Assembly: GCF_014195635.1 (NCBI RefSeq)
Contig: NZ_JACICC010000016.1
Span: 1 to 38,234, forward strand
Direction: 5' to 3'
Length of the DNA stretch: 38,234 nucleotides
DNA from: Pseudochelatococcus contaminans
Lineage (GTDB): Bacteria > Pseudomonadota > Alphaproteobacteria > Rhizobiales > Beijerinckiaceae
Position numbers and translations under genes: made by a program. Numbering within the stretch: position 1 is the stretch's first letter; each line of letters starts with the position of its first letter. This document shows, one piece after another, positions 26,800 through 37,146 of this stretch. Below the pieces are notes generated by a model. The model was given only the letters and a program-made list of their open reading frames with translations, was not told the DNA's origin and searched no databases.

Positions 26800-26889
26800 A
26801 CGCCAGCGCCAACTCAGCTACAGCGTGATCGGGGCAAAGCGGTGTTTCCCGCCTGTCCGGAGAGGGCTCGGCCGGCGATTTGCCGGTAA

Positions 26890-28452
<1,563 letters not shown>

Positions 28453-28470
28453 CAGAAAGACACCCGTACC

Positions 28471-29790
28471 ATGACCCCCGCCGCACGCCTTTCCGCCGCT
28501 ATCGAGGTTCTTGCCGATCTCGAAGTGCGCCGCCGCCCTGTCAACGATGCCCTGCGCGATTGGGGGCAGACGCATCGTTTCGCCGGGTCGAAGGACCGTG
28601 CGGCGCTTGCCAGCATCGTTTACGACGCGCTGCGGCGTCGTGCGTCCAGCATCTTCCTGCTGGGTGCCGACAGTCCGCGCGCCGTGGTGCTCGGCATGTT
28701 GCGGCTGGGGAGGGGGCTTGAGGCGGATGACATTGCCCGCCTGTTCTCCGGCGAACGCTTCGCACCCGACGCGCTGACGGATGACGAACGCGCCCGTCTC
28801 GAAGCGCCCATTCCCGATATGCCTGCCGCCAGTGCCGGGGATTTTCCCGAGTGGCTGACGGAATCGCTTGAGCGCACGTTCGGCGACGATCTTATTGCAG
28901 AAATGCAGGCGCTGGCAGATCGCGCGCCGGTCGATATTCGCGCCAATACGCTCAAAACCACGCGTGAGGCGCTGGTATCCGCGCTGGCGCACCTGTCTCC
29001 GGAGCCGACATCGCATGCTGAGGCAGGCCTGCGGTTTCATGCCGGAGACGACGGGCGGGGACCGGCCTTGCAGGTGGAGCCTGAATTTATTCAGGGGCTT
29101 TACGAAATTCAGGACGAAGGCTCGCAGTTGGCCGCGCTCCTGTCTCTCGCGGCTCCGGGCGAACAGGTTGTCGATCTGTGCGCGGGTGCGGGCGGAAAGA
29201 CGCTGGCCCTTGCGGCGCAGATGGACAATCGCGGCCAGATCTTCGCGACCGATATCGATGCACGCCGCCTTGCGGCAATCCATGAGCGGCTGTCACGGTC
29301 CGGCGTGCGCAACGTTCAGGTGCGTGTGCCACGCGGGCGTTTCGATCCCGTTCGTAATCCGCAGGTCGCCGATCCGTTGGCGGATATTGCGGGCACAGTT
29401 GATCTTGTGCTGGTCGATGCGCCTTGCACGGGCGTTGGCACCTGGCGGCGCAATCCGGATGCGAAATGGCGGCTGCGCCCCGGCGCGCTGGTGGAACGCC
29501 TTGCCGATCAGGCGACGGTGCTGGATCGTGCCGCGGCGCTTGTCAAGCCGGGCGGACGCATCGCCTATGTCACCTGCTCACTTCTGCCGGAAGAGAACGA
29601 CGACGCCGTATCCGGCTTTCTGGAGCGGCACGCGGATTTCGAAAGCGTCGCGCCTTCCAATGTCGTCGAGGCTGCAGGTTTGCCGCATCTGGCTGAGTTT
29701 GCCACGCCGGGCGGCGGGTTATTGTTGTCGCCCCGCCGTACGGATACTGACGGATTCTATGTCGCTATCCTGCGAAACCGGGCAGCTTGA
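28471..29790 (+). CDS. RsmB/NOP-family RNA (cytosine-5) methyltransferase
   Basis: The 439-residue protein has an N-terminal helical region (about 1-150) resembling NusB/RsmB leaders, followed by a Rossmann-fold methyltransferase domain. The SAM-binding motif I is Val-Val-Asp-Leu-Cys-Ala-Gly-Ala-Gly-Gly-Lys-Thr. Motif IV, Asp-Ala-Pro-Cys-Thr-Gly, has Cys319, and motif VI, Val-Thr-Cys-Ser, has catalytic Cys369; these two cysteines define RNA m5C methyltransferases. The rRNA or tRNA target is not determined. It starts 18 bases after guaB, so the two are probably cotranscribed. Confidence 0.93.
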   Translation: MTPAARLSAAIEVLADLEVRRRPVNDALRDWGQTHRFAGSKDRAALASIVYDALRRRASSIFLLGADSPRAVVLGMLRLGRGLEADDIARLFSGERFAPDALTDDERARLEAPIPDMPAASAGDFPEWLTESLERTFGDDLIAEMQALADRAPVDIRANTLKTTREALVSALAHLSPEPTSHAEAGLRFHAGDDGRGPALQVEPEFIQGLYEIQDEGSQLAALLSLAAPGEQVVDLCAGAGGKTLALAAQMDNRGQIFATDIDARRLAAIHERLSRSGVRNVQVRVPRGRFDPVRNPQVADPLADIAGTVDLVLVDAPCTGVGTWRRNPDAKWRLRPGALVERLADQATVLDRAAALVKPGGRIAYVTCSLLPEENDDAVSGFLERHADFESVAPSNVVEAAGLPHLAEFATPGGGLLLSPRRTDTDGFYVAILRNRAA

Positions 29791-29802
29791 ACGCAAGCTG
29801 TT

Positions 29803-29913
29803 CTATTCGCCCGGCGGCAGGGGTTTGTCGCCGTCCAGTCTGGTTGCGGCATAGCCCATGGCCAGAACGATCAGCGGCATGACGAGATAGGCGACAATCC
29901 AGAGGCTCGTCAT
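29803..29913 (-). CDS. Very small single-TM membrane protein (36 residues)
   Basis: The ORF encodes 36 residues with one hydrophobic helix (about 4-22) and a short hydrophilic tail ending Pro-Leu-Pro-Pro-Gly-Glu. A strong GAGGAG lies 6 bases before the ATG. It starts 15 bases after the stop of the two-TM protein gene on the same strand, so the two form a likely operon. It converges on the RsmB-like gene with a 12-base gap. No family was recognised. Confidence 0.6.
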   Translation of the reverse strand: MTSLWIVAYLVMPLIVLAMGYAATRLDGDKPLPPGE

Positions 29914-29928
29914 CTCATTCTCCTCAAA

Positions 29929-30171
29929 TTACCTCATTCTCCCAAGGTGGTGCCTTGCCATGATATGTAGGGCGCCCGCCACGAAAAGCCAGAGAATGCT
30001 CCCGACCGCGACGAATATACCATCTCTGAGCCCTGCCGTCACGCCGAGCCCATAGATGACGGCCACGAGAGGCCCGAGCGCGCCAACCGTGAGGCATGCG
30101 GTCGATGCGCGGTCCAGCGCGGCCGCGGTGAGCTTGGTTCGCTCATTATGGATGACGGTCATGTCAACCAT
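29929..30171 (-). CDS. Small two-TM membrane protein (80 residues)
   Basis: The protein has a hydrophilic N-terminus and two hydrophobic segments (about 24-45 and 50-72) separated by a short Gly/Arg/Asp turn, and ends in a His/Arg-rich tail. No family was recognised. The start may be the ATG at 30171 or the one at 30162; both have only weak ribosome-binding sites. It lies 26 bases after der on the same strand and is followed by the 36-residue membrane protein gene, possibly as a der-linked operon. Confidence 0.65.
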   Translation of the reverse strand: MVDMTVIHNERTKLTAAALDRASTACLTVGALGPLVAVIYGLGVTAGLRDGIFVAVGSILWLFVAGALHIMARHHLGRMR

Positions 30172-30197
30172 CCGGAAAAAGTGCCGAAAAGACCGGA

Positions 30198-31562
30198 CTA
30201 CTTCTTTTTATCATAAGGGTTGTCGCCAGAGCGCAGCGACAGCCGGATCGGCGTGCCCTTGAGGGCAAAAGTTTCCCGCAAGCCGTTGACGAGATAGCGC
30301 GTGTACGAACGCGGCAGTTCGCTGAGCTGATTGCCGAACAATGCGAAGTGCGGCGGGCGGCTCTTTACTTGCGTGATGTAGCGAATTTTGATGCGCCGTC
30401 CGGAAACGGCTGGCGGCGGGTGCCCCTCCACCATATCGACGAGCCAGCGGTTGAGGCGTGAGGTGGAGACACGCTCGTTCCAGATCCGATAAGCGTCGAA
30501 AATCGATTCCATCAGTGGGTCGATGCCCCGGCCTGTCAAACCGGAAACCGGAATCACCGACACGCCCTTGACCTGCGATAGCAGGCGCGAGGCTTCCTCG
30601 CGCAGCTCCTTGAGCAGGCCATGCTGGTCCGACACCAGATCCCATTTGTTGAGGCCGATCACCACCGCACGGCCTTCTTTCTCGATCAGGTCGACGATGG
30701 TGAGATCCTGCTTCTCGAACGGAATCGTCGCATCGAGCAGCACGACCACCACTTCAGCAAAACGGATGGCCCGCAGTCCATCGGCAACTGACAGCTTTTC
30801 CAGTTTGTCATCGATGCGGGCGCGCTTGCGCATGCCGGCGGTGTCATAAAGCTTGATTGCGTGGCCACGCCACTCCCAGTCGAGCGAAATCGAATCGCGC
30901 GTGATGCCCGCTTCCGGCCCAGTCAGCAGGCGCTCTTCGCCGATCATCTGATTGATCAGGGTGGACTTGCCGGCGTTCGGACGGCCACTGATGGCGATTC
31001 TCAGCGGGCGCCGCAGGTTGCCCTCTTCGTCGAGGCCGGCCTCTTCTTCCTCTTCCTCGTCGTCTGCATCGGGGAAGAACGGCATCAAGGCTTCCAGCAG
31101 ATCCGACGTGCCCTCGCCATGCTCGGCGGACAGCGGCACCGGATCGCCAAGCCCAAGAGAAAAAGCATCATAGGCGCCGTCGAGACCGACTCTGCCCTCT
31201 GCCTTGTTGGCGACGAGAATCACTGGCTTGCCGGAACGGCGCACCAGCTCCGCAAATTGCCGGTCCGACGGAGTCACACCGACGCGGGCATCGATGACGA
31301 ACATGATGATATCGCTATCGGCGATGGCGGTTTCGGTTTGCTGCCGCATACGCCCGGTGAGACTGTCGTCAGCGGCCTCCTCAAGCCCTGCGGTGTCGAA
31401 CACGCGAAAGGCGAGGTGTCCAAGTGTAGCCTCGCCCTCGCGCCTGTCGCGCGTAACGCCGGGCTGGTCATCGACAAGCGCCAGCTTGCGCCCTACGAGG
31501 CGGTTAAAAAGGGTCGACTTGCCGACATTGGGCCGGCCGACAATGGCCACCGAGGCGTTCAT
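30198..31562 (-). CDS. der: Ribosome biogenesis GTPase Der (EngA)
   Basis: The 454-residue protein has two tandem Era-like GTPase domains: Gly-Arg-Pro-Asn-Val-Gly-Lys-Ser at 9-16 with Asp-Thr-Ala-Gly and Asn-Lys-Ala-Glu, then Gly-Arg-Pro-Asn-Ala-Gly-Lys-Ser near 193 with Asp-Thr-Ala-Gly and Asn-Lys-Trp-Asp. A KH-like C-terminal domain follows. Der is needed for 50S ribosomal subunit assembly. The linker between the GTPase domains is very acidic, with a run of Glu residues. GGAG lies upstream of the ATG. The YfgM-like gene lies upstream on the same strand. Confidence 0.97.
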   Translation of the reverse strand: MNASVAIVGRPNVGKSTLFNRLVGRKLALVDDQPGVTRDRREGEATLGHLAFRVFDTAGLEEAADDSLTGRMRQQTETAIADSDIIMFVIDARVGVTPSDRQFAELVRRSGKPVILVANKAEGRVGLDGAYDAFSLGLGDPVPLSAEHGEGTSDLLEALMPFFPDADDEEEEEEAGLDEEGNLRRPLRIAISGRPNAGKSTLINQMIGEERLLTGPEAGITRDSISLDWEWRGHAIKLYDTAGMRKRARIDDKLEKLSVADGLRAIRFAEVVVVLLDATIPFEKQDLTIVDLIEKEGRAVVIGLNKWDLVSDQHGLLKELREEASRLLSQVKGVSVIPVSGLTGRGIDPLMESIFDAYRIWNERVSTSRLNRWLVDMVEGHPPPAVSGRRIKIRYITQVKSRPPHFALFGNQLSELPRSYTRYLVNGLRETFALKGTPIRLSLRSGDNPYDKKK

Positions 31563-31698
31563 GGTGACTCCAGACGCAAGCTATTCAGAACAACACAGTA
31601 TCGAACCGGAAGAACGCTGATCGTCTTTCGGATAAACACGATACCAGAATAAAGGGCGGCACGGCGAGCAGGAGTTGCATGCCGTATACGTCGCCGGA

Positions 31699-32355
31699 TC
31701 AATCCGTAGGACCAGCGGCGACCAGCGCCAGATAGAATTCCTGCACGCGTCGGCGCAGATTGGCGGGAGCGGCAGGGTCCGTAACGATCTGGTCGAACCA
31801 ACGGCCAGCATCCTCGAACTTGCCGGCCTCAAGCGCCGCAACGCCGAGGGCCTCAAGCGCCGTGAAGCGCCACGGCTGGCCGGGTGCAGCCTGTGACTGC
31901 AATGCGGCTTGCAGCTCTTCAGGCGTCAGCTTGTCGGCCTGCAGCAATGTCGCGCGCAGTTTCGCGAGATCGCGCCATGCCGGATCGATGCTGGTATCGT
32001 TCGCAATCGCCGTGAAATCAGCCGCGCCCTTGGCCGGATCCTTGCCGCCCTCAAGGGCCGCCAAACGGAACCGCGACAGCATCCGGTAACCGTCCGGGCT
32101 GTCGGCTGCGACGGCAGCGAGCGCTTGCGCGGACTCGTCGATCCGCCCTTCGCGGGCGATTTGCAGTGCGTTCTCGTACCGGCCACCTGCCTCCGCTGCC
32201 GACTGGCGGTCGAACCAGCGCCAGGCCTGCCAGCCGCCGACACCAACGATGACCAGCACAACAACCGCTATGATAGCGGGCGCGAGACGGCGCAACAGTT
32301 TGGAATAGCGATCGCGGCGAAGGTCTTCATCGATTTCACGAAAGATGTCGGTCAT
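31699..32355 (-). CDS. YfgM-like membrane protein with TPR-like domain
   Basis: The 218-residue protein has a charged N-terminal cytoplasmic stretch, one transmembrane helix (about 25-43) and a periplasmic Ala-rich helical region that looks like degenerate tetratricopeptide repeats. It matches the TPR_21/YfgM-like family often encoded beside der. E. coli YfgM associates with the SecYEG translocon and PpiD; the same role here is inference. It is separated from der by 136 bases with no obvious terminator. Confidence 0.88.
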   Translation of the reverse strand: MTDIFREIDEDLRRDRYSKLLRRLAPAIIAVVVLVIVGVGGWQAWRWFDRQSAAEAGGRYENALQIAREGRIDESAQALAAVAADSPDGYRMLSRFRLAALEGGKDPAKGAADFTAIANDTSIDPAWRDLAKLRATLLQADKLTPEELQAALQSQAAPGQPWRFTALEALGVAALEAGKFEDAGRWFDQIVTDPAAPANLRRRVQEFYLALVAAGPTD

Positions 32356-32499
32356 GGAGATCTGCTATGCTGGCCGAAGCCTGAAAACTCATGGAAAATG
32401 ATGATTAAGGCCGACCATTAACACAGCGTCGCGCCGAAAGCGAGATCGGCAAGCGAGATCGACAACTCCGTCGCATTCATTGTTTATCCGCCCATCTGT

Positions 32500-33498
32500 T
32501 TATATGAACAGGCCTTCCGTTTCGGTGAAGGCTTTCAACAAATGGTGAGCGATGGCCATGGGGCGGGGGGCGGTCAACCCTTCCGGGTGATGCCCGGCCA
32601 ACATCTGACGGGCTTCGTCGCGGCTGAACCATCGCGCATCCTCCAGTTCCAGCCGGTCGATCACGATGGCGTCACCCAATGCTTGCGCCGCGCAGCCGAT
32701 CATCAGTGATGAGGGGAAAGGCCACGGCTGGGATGCCATGTAGCGCACGGCACCCACCGGAATGCCCGCTTCTTCCATGATTTCCCGCCGCACGGCGTCT
32801 TCTATCGTTTCGCCCTGTTCCACGAACCCGGCAAGCGCCGAATACATGCCCGCCGCAAACTGCGGCTGACGGCCCAGCAGACAACGGTCTCCATCCGCGA
32901 CCAGCATGATGACCACCGGGTCCACACGCGGGAAGTGGTGCGCGCCGCATGCCACACAATCGCGCCTGAACCCACCTGTGAATGCGACGGTGGGCGTGCC
33001 GCAGTTGGCGCAGAAACCGTGGCGGCGATGCCAGTCCATAAGCGCTCGCGCCTCGCCGAGAGGCCCCAGTTCATCGGCAGGCAACAACCCTTCGGCGGCG
33101 AGCGTGCGCAGATTCGCCAGTTCCGTGTCGCCTTGTCCGGCTGAAGAGTCGTGTCCCGTCAGGGAATCCGCGAGCTGCGCCGGCAGAAGGAAGGCAAACA
33201 GCGGTATGTCATCAAGCGTGCCGAGGAAGGCGGTCTCAACCGGAGGGCCAAACGCCGTTGCTTCCGCGAGCGTGAAACGGGCGCGGTCTGGCCGGTCTCC
33301 GGTTTTCAACAACGGCGTATCGCCGACGATGAGAAAGGTCCGGGCGCGCGGATCGGCGCGCAGCAAAGCAAGCTCCGCCTCACTTTCGCGGCGCTCCGAA
33401 TGGCGATTGAGTCGATTCGTGCCAAAAGCTATGCGGGCAGACAGTTCACGCGCCGTCGACGTGCCGGCCGGAGGGAGGTTAACCCATTCTTTTGTCAT
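32500..33498 (-). CDS. nudC: NAD-capped RNA / NADH pyrophosphatase NudC
   Basis: The 332-residue Nudix enzyme hydrolyses NADH and NAD caps on RNA. A four-Cys zinc ribbon (Cys-Ala-Asn-Cys-Gly and Cys-Val-Ala-Cys-Gly) precedes the Nudix domain. The Nudix box is complete, from Gly-Phe-Val-Glu-Gln-Gly-Glu-Thr to Arg-Glu-Ile-Met-Glu-Glu-Ala-Gly. The NudC signature Ser-Gln-Pro-Trp-Pro-Phe-Pro-x-Ser follows it. Two adjacent ATGs (33501 and 33498) share one GGA; the second has better spacing. The frame is open up to 33627, but that part does not look coding. Confidence 0.95.
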   Translation of the reverse strand: MTKEWVNLPPAGTSTARELSARIAFGTNRLNRHSERRESEAELALLRADPRARTFLIVGDTPLLKTGDRPDRARFTLAEATAFGPPVETAFLGTLDDIPLFAFLLPAQLADSLTGHDSSAGQGDTELANLRTLAAEGLLPADELGPLGEARALMDWHRRHGFCANCGTPTVAFTGGFRRDCVACGAHHFPRVDPVVIMLVADGDRCLLGRQPQFAAGMYSALAGFVEQGETIEDAVRREIMEEAGIPVGAVRYMASQPWPFPSSLMIGCAAQALGDAIVIDRLELEDARWFSRDEARQMLAGHHPEGLTAPRPMAIAHHLLKAFTETEGLFI

Positions 33499-33811
33499 CA
33501 TGATTCCATTCACGGCTCTGATTGCCGATGCAGACAGGTTACCCCTTCGGGGGACAGCCGCAAGGGCGCGGCGAAATTTGGTGCGGCGCACATCTTTTTT
33601 CTTGACGCGGCCTCTTATTGGCCTCATTTAACAGCCACATAGTCAACACCGCGCAGATGCGTGGGTCGACCTCATCGGAAAATCGGAAATCATGCCCAGC
33701 GACAGTATAAGTCGATCGCGTTCGCCGTCTGCGGCCTTCTGGATAGCCTGATCTTCGATCGGCTCACCCGGATCGGCCGTTCGACGGCCCGATCGACAGG
33801 AAGGTGAGCAA
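33499..33811. other. Region between nudC and the 50-residue membrane protein gene
   Basis: These 313 bases lie between divergent genes. They contain a bulged hairpin next to the small gene's ribosome-binding site (33771-33794) and a small CCCC-TTC-GGGG hairpin near nudC. Promoters for both genes should lie here. I see no further gene. Confidence 0.4.
33771..33794 (+). promoter_or_regulatory. Hairpin just upstream of the small-protein ribosome-binding site
   Basis: The arms 33771-33780 and 33784-33794 form a 10-bp GC-rich stem with one bulged C and a 3-base loop. It ends 6 bases before AAGGTGAG, the ribosome-binding site of the 50-residue protein. It could affect translation or mark the RNA 5' region; this is inference. 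Confidence 0.4.
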
Positions 33812-33964
33812 ATGACCTCTGCCAAAGTTCAGCGCAGCATCTCCGCCGCGCGCACCGAAACCGCCAGCTCTGACCGCTCCGTGGTCTGGCTGCTCGTGCT
33901 CATGCTCGTATTGGTATTCCTGCCGGTGGCAGGCGTATCGTTGACGGCGCTCTTGTCGAACTGA
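33812..33964 (+). CDS. 50-residue single-TM protein
   Basis: The ORF encodes 50 residues: a Ser/Ala/Arg-rich N-terminal part and one strong hydrophobic helix (about 24-47, Leu/Val-rich). The AAGGTGAG before the ATG is a good ribosome-binding site. The unit is bounded by a hairpin upstream and an intrinsic terminator downstream (34057-34101), so it is probably its own transcript. No family was recognised. Confidence 0.6.
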   Translation: MTSAKVQRSISAARTETASSDRSVVWLLVLMLVLVFLPVAGVSLTALLSN

Positions 33965-33992
33965 ACCGTCTGTTTCAGCCTCGGAGCATCTC

Positions 33993-34032
33993 GCGCTCAA
34001 GTGGTTCGCCATTGGTTCGCCATGTTGAGCGC
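33993..34032. repeat. 8-bp inverted repeat enclosing tandem 11-mers
   Basis: The perfect arms GCGCTCAA (33993-34000) and TTGAGCGC (34025-34032) enclose two exact tandem copies of the 11-mer TGGTTCGCCAT (34002-34012 and 34013-34023). It lies just after the stop of the 50-residue protein and before its terminator. Confidence 0.6.
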
Positions 34033-34056
34033 AAGCTGCCATTGCAATTCAAATCG

Positions 34057-34101
34057 AGAGCGCGCGACCTGCTGCATCAGGACGCGCGCTCTTATTTTTT
34101 T
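34057..34101 (+). terminator. Intrinsic terminator after the 50-residue protein
   Basis: A 9-bp GC-rich stem (34057-34065 with 34084-34092), with a small inner stem in its loop, is followed by a run of seven T. It probably ends the transcript of the 50-residue protein gene. Confidence 0.85.
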
Positions 34102-34264
34102 GGCTAAAAGAGATGCCACAATCTTATTCGGCAGGGCAGGTGAAGGGCGCACGTTTTCCGCAGGGGCATGGCTCGTCTGCCCGTAGGGTGATTTACATGG
34201 CGGCGGGAACATTGCATTGCAGGATCATTGAAATTCCGTCGCAATATCCGGAGCCAGAAGGTCC

Positions 34265-35407
34265 ATGCAATCCGCCCTGACCATTGCCGATCTGAAAGAG
34301 CGCGCCCGCCGGCGGGTGCCGAAGATGTTCTTCGAATATGCCGACTCGGGTTCCTGGACCGAATCCACCTACCGGGCGAACGAAGAGGATTTCGCCAGGC
34401 TAAAATTGCGCCAGCGCGTGTTGGTGGACATGTCTGACCGCTCGCTCAAAACGGAACTCGTCGGCCAGTCGGTATCGATGCCCCTGGCGCTGTCGCCGAC
34501 CGGGCTGACCGGCATGCAGCATGCCGATGGCGAGATTCTTGCCGCACGCGCAGCCGAAGCCCTCGGGATTCCATTCTGCCTGTCGACAATGAGCATCTGC
34601 TCGATTGAGACAGTTGCCGCCGCGACGACGAAACCGTTCTGGTTCCAGCTCTACGTGATGCGTGACAGGGCCTTTATCGAGCGGCTGATCGAGCGCGCGA
34701 AGGCCGCACGCTGCGGGGCCCTCGTCTTGACGCTCGATCTCCAGATTCTCGGACAACGGCACAAGGATCTGCGCAACGGCCTTTCTGCCCCGCCCAAGTT
34801 CACACCGCGGCATATCTGGCAGATGGCAACCTGCCCCGGTTGGTGCCTGAACATGCTGCGCACGAAGAATCGCGCCTTCGGCAACATCGTTGGCCACGTA
34901 ACGAACGTGACCAACGTCTCATCGCTGTCTGCATGGACTGCGGAACAGTTCGACACACGCCTGTCGTGGGCGGATGTGGCCTGGATCAAGGAAAAATGGG
35001 GCGGCAAGCTGATTCTCAAGGGCGTTCTCGACCCGGAGGACGCCCGCAAGGCAGCGGATACGGGAGCCGACGCCATCATCGTATCGAATCACGGCGGCCG
35101 GCAGCTTGATGGCGCGCGTTCCTCAATTTCCGCGTTGCCGGCAATCGTGGATGCCGTGGGCGATCGGATCGAGATCCATATCGATGGCGGGATCAGGTCC
35201 GGGCAGGATGTGTTGAAAGCCGTGGCTCTCGGCGCAAAAGGCGCGTGGATCGGCCGTCCGTTTCTTTATGGGCTTGGAGCGGGCGGCGAGGCGGGGGTTA
35301 CGCGCGCGCTGGACATTATTCGCCACGAGCTTGATATATCAATGGCTCTCTGTGGCTTGCGCGACATTCGCAACGTTAATGCGGATATTCTGGACAGGGC
35401 ACCGTGA
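34265..35407 (+). CDS. FMN-dependent alpha-hydroxy-acid dehydrogenase (LldD-like)
   Basis: The 380-residue protein belongs to the family of L-lactate dehydrogenase (LldD), glycolate oxidase and mandelate dehydrogenase, which oxidise 2-hydroxy acids with FMN. The substrate-binding Tyr25 lies in Phe-Glu-Tyr-Ala-Asp-Ser-Gly. Gly-Gln-Arg-x-x-Asp-Leu-Arg is at 163-170. The catalytic His276 and Arg279 lie in Ser-Asn-His-Gly-Gly-Arg-Gln-Leu-Asp-Gly. The FMN phosphate site is Ile-Asp-Gly-Gly-Ile-Arg-Ser-Gly near 314. L-lactate is the likeliest substrate but is not proven. AAGG lies upstream of the ATG and a strong terminator follows. Confidence 0.93.
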   Translation: MQSALTIADLKERARRRVPKMFFEYADSGSWTESTYRANEEDFARLKLRQRVLVDMSDRSLKTELVGQSVSMPLALSPTGLTGMQHADGEILAARAAEALGIPFCLSTMSICSIETVAAATTKPFWFQLYVMRDRAFIERLIERAKAARCGALVLTLDLQILGQRHKDLRNGLSAPPKFTPRHIWQMATCPGWCLNMLRTKNRAFGNIVGHVTNVTNVSSLSAWTAEQFDTRLSWADVAWIKEKWGGKLILKGVLDPEDARKAADTGADAIIVSNHGGRQLDGARSSISALPAIVDAVGDRIEIHIDGGIRSGQDVLKAVALGAKGAWIGRPFLYGLGAGGEAGVTRALDIIRHELDISMALCGLRDIRNVNADILDRAP

Positions 35408-35434
35408 CCCTGGTCGCAATGCTATGATGATTTG

Positions 35435-35473
35435 AAAACGGCCTCCCGGGGAAAACCGGGAGGCCGTTTTTTT
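35435..35473. terminator. Strong, probably bidirectional terminator
   Basis: A perfect 14-bp stem (35436-35449 with 35456-35469) with a 6-base loop is followed by seven T on the plus strand and has a short T-run on the minus strand. It lies between the convergent hydroxy-acid dehydrogenase and icd genes and probably serves both. Confidence 0.93.
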
Positions 35474-35476
35474 GCA

Positions 35477-36688
35477 TCAGCTAAAGGCCTTCTGCAGATT
35501 TTCGTCGATCTTGTCGAGGAAGCCGGTCGTGGAGAGCCACTTCTGGTCGGCGCCAACGAGAAGCGCGAGATCCTTGGTCATGAAACCCGACTCGACGGTG
35601 TCGATCACGACCTTTTCCAACGTCTGGACGAAGCGTGCGAGTTCCGCATTGTCATCAAGCTTGGCGCGATGAGCGAGGCCACGCGTCCAGGCGTAAATGG
35701 AGGCGATCGAGTTCGTCGATGTCGCCTTGCCCTTCTGGTGCTCACGATAATGACGGGTCACCGTGCCGTGGGCGGCTTCCGATTCCACGATCTTGCCATC
35801 GGGCGTCAGCAGAACGGAGGTCATCAGGCCCAGAGAACCGAAGCCCTGTGCAACCGTATCCGACTGCACGTCGCCATCGTAGTTTTTGCAGGCCCAGATA
35901 TAGCCGCCGGACCACTTGAGCGACGACGCCACCATGTCATCGATAAGGCGGTGCTCGTAGTGGATGCCGGCCTTCCGGAACTGCTCCTGGAATTCGGCTT
36001 CATAGACTTCCTGGAAGATATCCTTGAAGCGCCCGTCATAGGCCTTGAGGATGGTGTTCTTGGTCGACAGATACACCGGATAGTTGCGTGCCAGGCCGTA
36101 GTTCAGCGAAGCGCGAGCGAAATCGCGAATCGAATCATCCAGGTTGTACATGGCGAGCGCCACGCCGGAACCGGAGAAGTTGAAGACTTCGCGCTCGATC
36201 TTCTCGCCGTCCTCACCCACGAAGGTCAGCGTCAGCTTACCTTTGCCCGGAACGCGGAAATCCGTTGCCCGGTACTGATCGCCATAAGCGTGGCGGCCGA
36301 TGACGATCGGCTGCGTCCACCCCGGAACAAGGCGCGGAACGTTACGAGCGATGATCGGCTCGCGGAAAATCACACCGCCAAGAATGTTACGGATCGTGCC
36401 GTTGGGCGACTTCCACATCTGCTTGAGGTTGAATTCCTCGACGCGTGCCTCATCGGGGGTGATCGTGGCGCACTTGACGCCGACGCCATACTGCTTGATT
36501 GCCTCGGCGGCTTCGACGGTGACGCGGTCTTCCGTCTTGTCGCGGTTTTCGATGCCGAGATCGTAATATTTCAGGTCGATATCGAGATAAGGATGGATCA
36601 GCTTGTCTTTGATATATTGCCAGATGATCCGGGTCATCTCGTCGCCGTCGAGTTCGACGACCGGGTTCGCCACCTTGATCTTGCTCAT
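35477..36688 (-). CDS. icd: NADP-dependent isocitrate dehydrogenase
   Basis: The 403-residue enzyme converts isocitrate to 2-oxoglutarate in the TCA cycle, making NADPH. The N-terminal [10 protein letters not shown], the substrate block Ser-Pro-Asn-Gly-Thr-Ile-Arg-Asn, the metal-binding Asp-Asp-Met-Val and the NADP loop around Ala-His-Gly-Thr-Val-Thr-Arg-His are characteristic of the homodimeric type II enzymes found in alphaproteobacteria and eukaryotes. The ATG at 36688 has a GAGGTGAAGAG leader; the longer frame to 36859 is not coding. A perfect dyad lies 162 bases upstream. Confidence 0.98.
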   Translation of the reverse strand: MSKIKVANPVVELDGDEMTRIIWQYIKDKLIHPYLDIDLKYYDLGIENRDKTEDRVTVEAAEAIKQYGVGVKCATITPDEARVEEFNLKQMWKSPNGTIRNILGGVIFREPIIARNVPRLVPGWTQPIVIGRHAYGDQYRATDFRVPGKGKLTLTFVGEDGEKIEREVFNFSGSGVALAMYNLDDSIRDFARASLNYGLARNYPVYLSTKNTILKAYDGRFKDIFQEVYEAEFQEQFRKAGIHYEHRLIDDMVASSLKWSGGYIWACKNYDGDVQSDTVAQGFGSLGLMTSVLLTPDGKIVESEAAHGTVTRHYREHQKGKATSTNSIASIYAWTRGLAHRAKLDDNAELARFVQTLEKVVIDTVESGFMTKDLALLVGADQKWLSTTGFLDKIDENLQKAFS

Positions 36689-36849
36689 GGATCTCTTCAC
36701 CTCGCACGGGGCAACAGCGTAGTGGGGCCTCGGCGCGGGTTCCCGTGCGCAACCTACACCGGCAAACTGCCTATAAGCATTTTCTCCGTCGAATGACACC
36801 TGTTGCAACAAAGAAACAGTGACAAAATCGACATTTTGAACGGCTGCCA

Positions 36850-36872
36850 CTGAAGTCATTTATTGACTTCAG
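36850..36872. promoter_or_regulatory. Perfect 9-bp dyad upstream of icd
   Basis: CTGAAGTCA (36850-36858) and its exact complement (36864-36872) flank 5 bases, 162 bases upstream of the icd start. It could be an operator or an RNA hairpin in a long leader. Confidence 0.4.
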
Positions 36873-37130
36873 CCTGAACGGGGCACGCCGCATGCACGGA
36901 AATCGCTTTAACCGAATCAGCATGCCGCAAAGTTGATTCGCTGCAGTTCAGTTGATTTAACAAGAGGTTATGAGAATGTGGCGGCTGTCCGCCCGCTTGT
37001 GCGCGCTCGCACAGAGGATGATTCGTGAAACCAAATCGGGAATTTTGTAATTTCGCGCGGCAGAAAGATCCAACCGATCCGATTCTCTTTCGAGAATCAA
37101 AGCAGGAAAGTCATTTGAGATGTCTGAGTG

Positions 37131-37146
37131 AGCTGGATATCCAGCT
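37131..37146. promoter_or_regulatory. 16-bp perfect palindrome
   Basis: AGCTGGATATCCAGCT is a perfect 16-base palindrome without a spacer. It lies in the gene-free region about 280 bases upstream of the L,D-transpeptidase gene. It has the look of a protein-binding site; the binder is unknown. Confidence 0.4.

Larger units (their letters stand above)
33965..34264. other. Region between the 50-residue protein gene and the hydroxy-acid dehydrogenase gene
   Basis: These 300 bases contain the inverted repeat with tandem 11-mers and the terminator listed separately. The remaining 160 bases (34102-34264) should hold the promoter of the alpha-hydroxy-acid dehydrogenase gene; I see no clear core promoter or further gene. 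Confidence 0.4.

Noticed and set aside
35432-36796. 454-codon plus-strand open frame
   Set aside because: It is antisense to icd and crosses the terminator.
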